64,000 nucleotides of DNA from Nematostella vectensis (Eukaryota; Cnidaria; Anthozoa; Actiniaria; Edwardsiidae): positions 10,596,906 to 10,660,905 of the forward strand of contig NC_064044.1 of the NCBI RefSeq assembly GCF_932526225.1. The letters are read 5' to 3'. The notes below the pieces were generated by a model. It was not told the DNA's origin, did not search any database, and was given only the letters and a program-made list of their open reading frames with translations. Shown piece by piece: positions 28,001 through 37,000 of this stretch (positions are counted from its first letter, which is position 1; the number at the start of each line of letters is the position of its first letter). The translations under genes were made by a program, and so were the position numbers.

Positions 28001-31000
28001 TTTACTACGAAGCCGACGACGATACCGACGAGTATAGTTCTCGACTCATTTTCAAGCATGTCTACCGAGCCGCCTACCACTAGCGTTGCCCCTACTCGCT
28101 TGCACTTAAAGCAAGCTCTGGACTCTTTTAAAGGGGTAGGGAATAACAAGGGTAACAAGACCTCGACTACTGAACCCCCAGTGACCACGCCCACTACAGC
28201 ACCAACAACAACTCCACCAACGACTAAACAAACTACTACCCAGTTACCAGCCACAACTAAAGCACCTACAGATACCAAGCCGACCACACCTCAGTCTGTG
28301 TGCCTTCCTGGTGATGTCTACCATAACCGTGACCTCGTTGGTGGGCTGGGTGCTGGGAATTTCACGGACAAGGGCCGCGTGAAGAGCACGGATGAGTGCA
28401 TGAGTCTCTGTTGTGTGGAGGAAGGGTGCACCGTAGCGTACATCGTGGGGATGAATTGCTTCACTGTTGCGTGCAAGGACGAGAGAAGGTGCAAGACTTA
28501 TGTGAATGGACCACTTGAGGTCAGCCCTGTTATTGGATTTGTCAGGCGATATCGTAATGGAGGTAACTAGTATGCGTCGCGTTACAATAAATTAGACTGC
28601 GTAACAAGCGCATAGTGCTGGGGTAGATAAGGAATAGGAATGTAGTTCACTCTTTCTAGCTCACGCCCTTGAGCTTGCTACGCAGGCTCACAGTAAATAT
28701 ATATGGGTTTTGATATAAGATATTTTGCATTGTTTTTTTCTTGGTGCTTGCTTTTAGTCTGTGTTTCTTTGTGTTTGCCCTATAAGAATTGGTCTGAAAA
28801 CAACAAAAAAGCGCTTCATCAGTTATCCTTTGTCCAACGTTACTTTATTGTAAGGAGAAAAAAAAAAGTTAATTTTTTTTTTGCTTTCTTTGCAGTTGAA
28901 ATTTCACCTACATTGTCACCAAACCCCATCAGCAAACCAACGCACGATACCATGCCCAAAGGTACCCCATCCCCAACACTACCAGGCGAGGACTACGATG
29001 TCTTACCCTCAAAGAACCCCTCTTGCAGCCATAGCAAAACGTACTATCACGTGACTATCAAGGACGGGCTTAAGGCGGGGGAATTCAGCAAACTGGCGGA
29101 GTCATCCAACATGGCAGAGTGTGTGGTGAAGTGCTGCGCGCGCATCTCGTGCCACGTGGCCATCATGATGAAAGACACGTGTTTTGGAGTAAGGTGCAAG
29201 TCGAGGGAGGCGTGCGAGGCGAGGCCAGCACACCTGAAGAGCTTCCACTTGGCGCTCGTCTACATAAACAGGAAAAGTAAGGGTGGCCACACTGAATAAA
29301 GTACTTGTTGACAATGTAATGACTAATTAAGATTGTGTTAGAAAAGACCAGAAACCTCCTGTTATTAGTGTATAGAACTTTGATCTACGTACCTTGCTTA
29401 GTACATTTCATTGGCCGATCTTTTATTCTGATATATCCATGGAAGTCTCGCCAAATCTATTTCAACAATTTCAACAACACGTGTATTTCTTGCATTTGAA
29501 AGATGTTCTTGAAGTTTTAAAAATTAAGAAAAATATCAATGTTCTAAGGATGAGTAGATAGTCGCTCATCAGTGGTGCTCGAATAGCGATGAAACGCTAA
29601 ATTCATAAGAAGAATAAGGCAAACTGCTTCGGAAGCTATAGAGCCGTGGCCGACCCGCCGCCATCTTGCTCGCCATCTCTATCTCCATCTAACAAAGCTG
29701 ACTGTCTATTCACAGAGCAAACAACACCCACTACTCACCCCTCTCATTCCACGACGGAGCCCTCCCTCGACGAGCTTCTAGGACGCGTGCAACCAGCCAT
29801 CTCAGCACCGACCAAACCATCGCTAGAGTTATCCCCCATAACATACAATAACCCAAGCATCAACCCACCTACACCGGCCACCTCGAACAAAACCGACCAG
29901 TCCTGCTCGCAAGGTCTGCGCATCAACAACGTTATCCTGAACGGGGGCATGGGTGCAGGCGAGGTTACCCAGTACCCAGATATCCCGGATGTGGAGAAAT
30001 GCGCGGGAAAGTGCTGTCAGTCACGTGATTGCCACGTTGCCTTAGTTATTCGCGACGCGTGCTACACTGTGAAGTGCTACAGTAAGGACCTTTGCCGAAC
30101 CCGTCCGCTCCAGGCCGGAAGTAACGTCACATCCAAGGTCGTGTATGTCAGTAAGAAGGGGATCCAGCTATTTAGCAGCGCTAACGAGGCGGAGGTTTCC
30201 TCTGAAAAGCCCCCAGTCACCTCCCCCCACGGGAGTGGTAACAACACTATTGGGGGTACCCCTGTGGGTCCCACCCCCACTAAAGGCCAGATGAAGTGTT
30301 TCAAAGGAAAGACGTTCTACAACGTTAGACTCCGCGGTGATCTCAGCGCTGGGGAATTCACCGATCGGGGACTGGTGTCGAATATGGATGCGTGCGCACA
30401 GATCTGCTGCGAGGAGAGATCATGTGACCTGGCGTATCTGCTACAGGGCAAGTGTTACTCGGTCACGTGTCAAAGCCGGGACCTTTGTCAAGTCATCACA
30501 GCCTCGTCGCTGGCCCTGAATCCCGCAGTCGCTTACGTTCATCGATACATCGGGGGCGGCATGTTACAAGGTGAGTGACGTCACGATGACGTCATAGTAC
30601 GTAGCACGTTGCTCCCATCGACCATGTCTTTGAGAATCAATACTTTTATTGCGTGGTTTCTGATCTATTTCCCTAATAGTTTTCCTTTTCTTTTGCTATA
30701 AAGGAACAATACTGCTAGATTGCTGTGATTTTATCACTATACAGGGTGGAAAAAGGGTATTTTCGTGAAACAAAATTTGGCCATTTTTTAATGTCAAAAA
30801 ACGTGAAATCGTCCGTCGACGTCCGTGAAACGTGATTTAACGATTTTAAGGCCTTTTTTCGGTCCATAAAACATTAAAAAGCCATTTTGCCGGGCTGTGA
30901 AACGTGATCCATACCCCCACCCCCCCATACCACCCTGGCTATAACTATGGTAAAGCAGCCTTGGTCGAACGAAAGGGATTGATACTTTCAAGTTCTCTTT

Positions 31001-34000
31001 GTTTCAGTTTTGCAATGTGCCCATAATACAATATCTGATCTGGTTTAATTGTAACAATATCGTTGTTTTTTTTTTTTGTTTTGGTATCATGTGACATCAC
31101 TTTCTTTCCTTATTAGGAATTATGGGAGGCGAGGTTACCCTTCCTACCACCCCACCTCACACTACCACCACCCAAACTACTACGTTACGAACAACGCCAA
31201 AACATCACAATGATCACCATACCACAACACTAAAGCACCCGAAACAACACCACCCCAAGAAACAGCACCCAGCGAAACAGCACGCAACGAAAAAGCACCC
31301 TAAGAAGGATAAGGCCAAGCTGGTGAAGGAAGAGCTGGAGAACATCGTGACTCATCTGTCGGCCGCGGACTTGGCGACGATCGTGTCTCTTGACGGCACG
31401 GAGACCGCGGCCCAGCTAGAAGGTGAGGTTTCAAAAAATAATAGCTAGCATAAGGAAAAAGGTGGTCAAAGAAACGGCAAGAAAAAAGAGTACACAAGAA
31501 AAATTGCTAGCAAAATGTGCTCGGAAACTGCAATTATACGTTACATGTTTTCCAAGACTATTGGCAAGCAGAATGAGAAGAGGTTGAAAGATTCCCAAGT
31601 ACAATTGCAAGCAAACGTGCACGATTTTCAGGAAAGCTCACTAGTATAAGTAAAGTACTACAAAAGTAATGTAAACTCTGTGGAAATGACCCCTGAGCTA
31701 CCGATATTTCAATTTGACGATGTATTTGAAAGAAGGCTCCAAACTTGGTTGTGAAAATCTGGCATGTGCAAGAGGAAACAAGGGATGACCAATCATAGTA
31801 AACCAGGGGATTTTAAGGGGACAAAACTGCTCACGGACTCTGATTGGCGTTTTTTGTTTTCTCACATGGTCACTAACACATGTTGTTTTTTGTTTAGCAA
31901 TGACGCGATGTAAAGCCAGTCAGTTTGGCTGCCAGCAGTACTGTATCAATCTCGTGGATGGCGGCCATCGCTGTATGTGTCATGAAGGCTATAAGCTCAG
32001 CTCAAACGGACGCGACTGTGAAGGTAAGGTTGCTTTACATTGACAAATGACCTGCGTGACACAGTGAGTTGCGTTACCACGAGACTTGTAGCGTGAAATG
32101 ATTGTGTCACGAAGGATATAAGCTCAGCTCAAACGGACGTGACTGCGACGGTAAGCGTGCGTTACATTGACACGTGGCATGCGTATCACAGTGGGTTGCG
32201 TTACCACGGGACTTGAAGCGTGACTTGACTTTGTCACGAAGGCTACAAGCTAAGTTGAAACTGATGCGATTACGAAGGTGGTATTCGTGGCATGCAGTGA
32301 GTCGCTTTACACAGTGGTTTGCGTAACCGCATGATCCTACGCGTTCGTGATTTTATAACCTTATACCACATATGTTTTTCCACTAGATATCAACGCGTGT
32401 CGTGGTATCCACGAGTGTGAGCATTCGTGCGTGGAGGACGCGTTTGGTAACAGTACGTGCGAGTGCAGAAGCGGCTTCATGATCAACGCGGATGGCAAGC
32501 ACTGTGACGGTAAGATACCTACACCCCTTTCAAACCACTCAACACGCCCTCTGGTCAGTGACCTTCCCCAAATCCTCAACACGTACCCTGGTTAGTGACC
32601 CTCCCCAACCCTTCAACACGCCCTTTGGTCAGTGACCCTCCACAACCCCTCAATACGCCCTTTGGTCAGTGACCCTCCCCAAACCCCTTAACACGCCCTT
32701 TGGTCAGTGACCTTCCCCAACCCCTCAACACGCCCCCTGGTCAGTGACCCTCCCCAACCCCTGAACACGCCCTTTGGCCAGTGACCCTCTCCAACCCTTC
32801 AACACGCCCTTTGGTCGGTGACCCTCCCCAACCCCTCAACACGCCCTTTGGTCAGTCACCCTCCCCAACCCCTCAAAACGCCCTTTGGTCAGTCACCCTC
32901 CCCAACCCCTCAACACGCCCTTTGGTCAGTGACCCGAGATTAAATTGTTTACATGTTGTTGTCAATGGGCCCAGATCATATGATTCATTTGAGAGAATGA
33001 ATTAGTTTACTTTCACATACTTATGGGTAGTGGTTTGTGTGGTGAAAATATGTTCGGTAACAAATGTTATTGCCACGGAAAAAGCCGCTGAATATCACAT
33101 TTTCGTGTTCGTTTGTCAACATGGTTCACCGTTTGATATCAACACGATCTACTGATGCCCTAGCCTGAACAGGTCATCGTTATTTGTCCCCTTCTATAAT
33201 TACCAACTAATTACCATTTTGTGGTCCTTCCCTTAGACATGGACGAGTGTCTGCTCGAGGTCCACGGATGTGCCCAGACCTGTACCAACACAAGGGGTAG
33301 CTACAAGTGCGCATGCTCAGAGGGATACACGCTGGACACCGACAAGATGAACTGCAGGAGTAAGTCATGTGATTGCATAGCTTGGGGATGTATGATACTA
33401 AAGGATTAACGTAGGACTTACTCTTTTACCTCCCGAAATATGTCTCACACCCTTTGTCACGGCCCCTTGCACCCATACTCGATGTTCCAGTACTTCCCGC
33501 TGGTTGTCGAAGCGGGCCTACCTCTGGGTCAGTACGCAGCTCTTACAAGCTTCAATTTGATTGGGCAAATGAACAATATCCGCACCTTGACACAAAGAAC
33601 GAGAAGAATAGAGACAAAAGAACTCCTTTGTAGAACAAAGATAATAGGAGACAAAGCAGCTGCGTACTCTTACTCCTCCCTCTTGAAATTCTTGATGCGC
33701 CCCTATGACTCATGGCGAATCAATGGGCCTTTGGAACCAATATTTGAAATGTGCACGGCAATCTTTCACCTATCTATCACAATGTTCCTTATATTGTTAA
33801 CCCCTTTTCTTTAAGATATGCCCTCTCTCCCTAGAATTCCTGGATAGTCCTCTTCTTTAAACATCTGTTATGTAATATGTGCTATGGGTTTGTCTTAAGC
33901 CCTTCTGTTCTCATTCGAGTGTGCACTGTGTTTAGGTATGACTGAGAATGCGTGGAGAAAGGACACCACCCATCCAGATCGAGGGCTAGAAAGTAAGGCC

Positions 34001-37000
34001 GCCTGCACATGATATTGTGCGATTCATCCCTCATCCTTACTCGCGACTTTGTCTTGAGGTTATAGGTCTCAACACCTCGATGCCATCGAATTTGAACATA
34101 TAAACCCTGGTTTCCATATAGTCGTAACAGTCGTAAGGGCCGTAACAGTCATCTGTAAAAAATTCTCGCGACCCTATATAAAAACACTCGATGGGACGAC
34201 CCTAATGACTGATACGACCATAGCGACGGGTCGTTTCACGGTCGTCAGAGATATTACCGACTGTTACGACCCTTACAACTGTTACAACTATATGGAAAGC
34301 AGGCTTAAGCACGTAGAAAATACCCCCTATCGTATGACACCGAATGTATATAGAGTCGATGCTCATAAGTGAGGGCTTGTCACCCGTAGCTGTTTTTTGA
34401 ACTCTTATCGAAATTGCATGTCGCACCGCTCTACCTTAATTTATTATAAACGTCTTAGTCCATTATATTCCTTTATTTATCAAATCGCATTCCTTTTTTC
34501 TTTAATAGAAACTCACATAGTTATCTCACTTTTCTTACTTGCCTCTTATTTCCAGTTCCTACCTTCATCATACAAACCCCAAAAGACGTGACGATACGAC
34601 AAGGAGGTACAGCGGTTTTCAACTGCAAAGCACGTGGCCACCCCGCCCCTCATATCGCGTGGGCGATAGGAGCAAACGGCGACGCACCCCTCCCCACTGA
34701 TGACCGCTATGACTTGCTTCCTAGTGGAGCCCTTGTAGTGAAGGGTGTCAATCTTACTGACGAGGGGATGTACAGGTGCGTCGCGTCCAACCCTGCTGGT
34801 GCGGCCACGCGGTCAGCGGTACTTAAAGTACAAGGTAGGAATATTAAATACTTAGAAGTGCGAGCATGCTAGTAGTTAAGGGCAGGAGCAAAAAATGGCA
34901 AAATTAAAATTGTAAGGTTGTGTTGGCTTACGTTTTGTTTATATTTTGCCTAGAGACTTCTTGCATAATATAAAACAAAATAAGCTTTAGTATTTTTTGG
35001 AAGATTATATTTTCCTGAGATATGATTCAGCAAAGTTGCCATAGATCATGAAAGAAGTAGCAATTTCGCCCAAATTGGGCAATTTCAGACAACCCAAGAG
35101 TCTTACAATTTGCAATATCACAACTAAGCTAACAGAACCTTACAATTTGAACTTTGCCATTTTTTGCCCCTGTCGTAGTTAAGTATATTGTAAAACCTGG
35201 ATAAACCGAACAATTTTCTCAGGTGGTGTACGGGGTTGTAGCAGTAAAACCTGTATAAGCCGAATATTGCTCTAAGAAATGCTAGGAGTAAAGGGTCTTG
35301 GTATAGCAGGGAAACTTGGATAACCCGAATATTGTTTTGAGAAATGCTAAGAATACAAGGTATAGCTGTAAAACCTGGATAAACCGAACATTGTTCTCAG
35401 AGAAGTTTACGGGGTTCTAGAAGTAAAAGCTAGATAAACCGAACATTGCACTATGAATAACGAGCATGTTAGTAGTAAATTTTAAAACCTGGATAAATCG
35501 AACATAATACTAAGAGAAGCAAGCATGCTAGTAGTTAAGGATATTTTAAAAACTGGATAAATCGAACATAATACTAAAAATACTATTCCCTCCCCAGACC
35601 TCAACGAGTGCGAGATCCGAAAGCATACTTGTGACCAAGTTTGTGTCAATACTATCGGCAGCTTTCGGTGCGGATGCAACGTCGGCTACACACTACGCAA
35701 TGACAGCAAGACGTGCTCAGGTAAACATGGATAGCATGATTTTAAACTAACACTAACATTAATTACTCTTCACCGTGCAAGTGAACCTTTCAGCCCTATG
35801 ATGCAGAAAGTCCAGTAATATAAAGAGACGACAAATGGCACTACCTGAAATTGCCAATCTTGTTTTAGATATTGATGAGTGTCTCGACGATGCCCACTTA
35901 TGTGACCAGCGGTGTACCAACACACCCGGGAGCTACGCCTGTGATTGTTACCATGGATACAGCCTGTCAAGCGACATGAAGACATGTATTGGTAAGTAGA
36001 TGTCATTAAAGAGTCTTATCGTGATAATGAAACATGCTCCATCTTTTTTTATGATAAAAACACTATTAAATCAGAAATACGCCCTATTTCAAATATGGTT
36101 GCACTATCCGTGTCGTAACCCGCAATGCTTCATGGGTATCAAATGAACAAGAAAATAAGGGTAAAAAAGGTTTAGAAACTTTTAGCATTCTTGTTTGTGT
36201 ACCTCTCAACGTTCAAACGGCTTTCAGAGTCCAGGATTCGGCATTTATAAGTTACCCATGAGCCATTGCGGGTTACGATACATTTTTTTCTCGGGGGCGA
36301 CCTTATTGGAAATAGGTGTATATGATTGATGTTCTAAAATGATCAATTCCTTGGGATCGCCCGTGCATAAAACATGTTTCTGATGTTCCCAGATATAGAT
36401 GAATGCACGATGACGTCACATGGCTGCTCACAGCTCTGTAATAACACCCTGGGCGGGTATAACTGCTACTGTCTCAGCGGCTACTCGCTAGGCAACGATA
36501 ACAGGACTTGTACAGGTACGCTTTGATTCATTTCGATTATCAAAAAAGATTTCTTGAATCAGCCTATGGAGAAGGGTTGTTATCCTACTCAACATTTTGC
36601 TAATACCTAGTGCACACTAGCGACATAACAACGTAACGACATGGGCGCGCGCACTCTTATCTTCTACATAACGACATGGACATAACGACATATGAGAAAA
36701 AACATGTTGGGCTAAACATAGTGCGCGTGCCCATGTCGTTATGTCGTTATGTTGCTAGTGTGAACCAGGCTTTAGTAACCGACATCGCTCTTGACAGAGG
36801 GCTTTTAAGGCTGGTTCTCATATGGACAATAGTACGATCATCAGAGATGCTGCCTTGAGCCTGAAAAATCAGGGTCGTAGCAGGGGGTGGGGCACTGTGG
36901 CACGTGCCCCCCCCAATATTTTACAAAAATGACCATTAAGGGCGTGGTTCTGCCCCCTAAAATAATCTTAATGTTTTTGTATCTTGTTCAAAGCCTACTA

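Noticed and set aside
33440-33814. 124-codon plus-strand frame in intron 17
   Set aside because: Ordinary composition of non-coding sequence, no splice borders and no domain.
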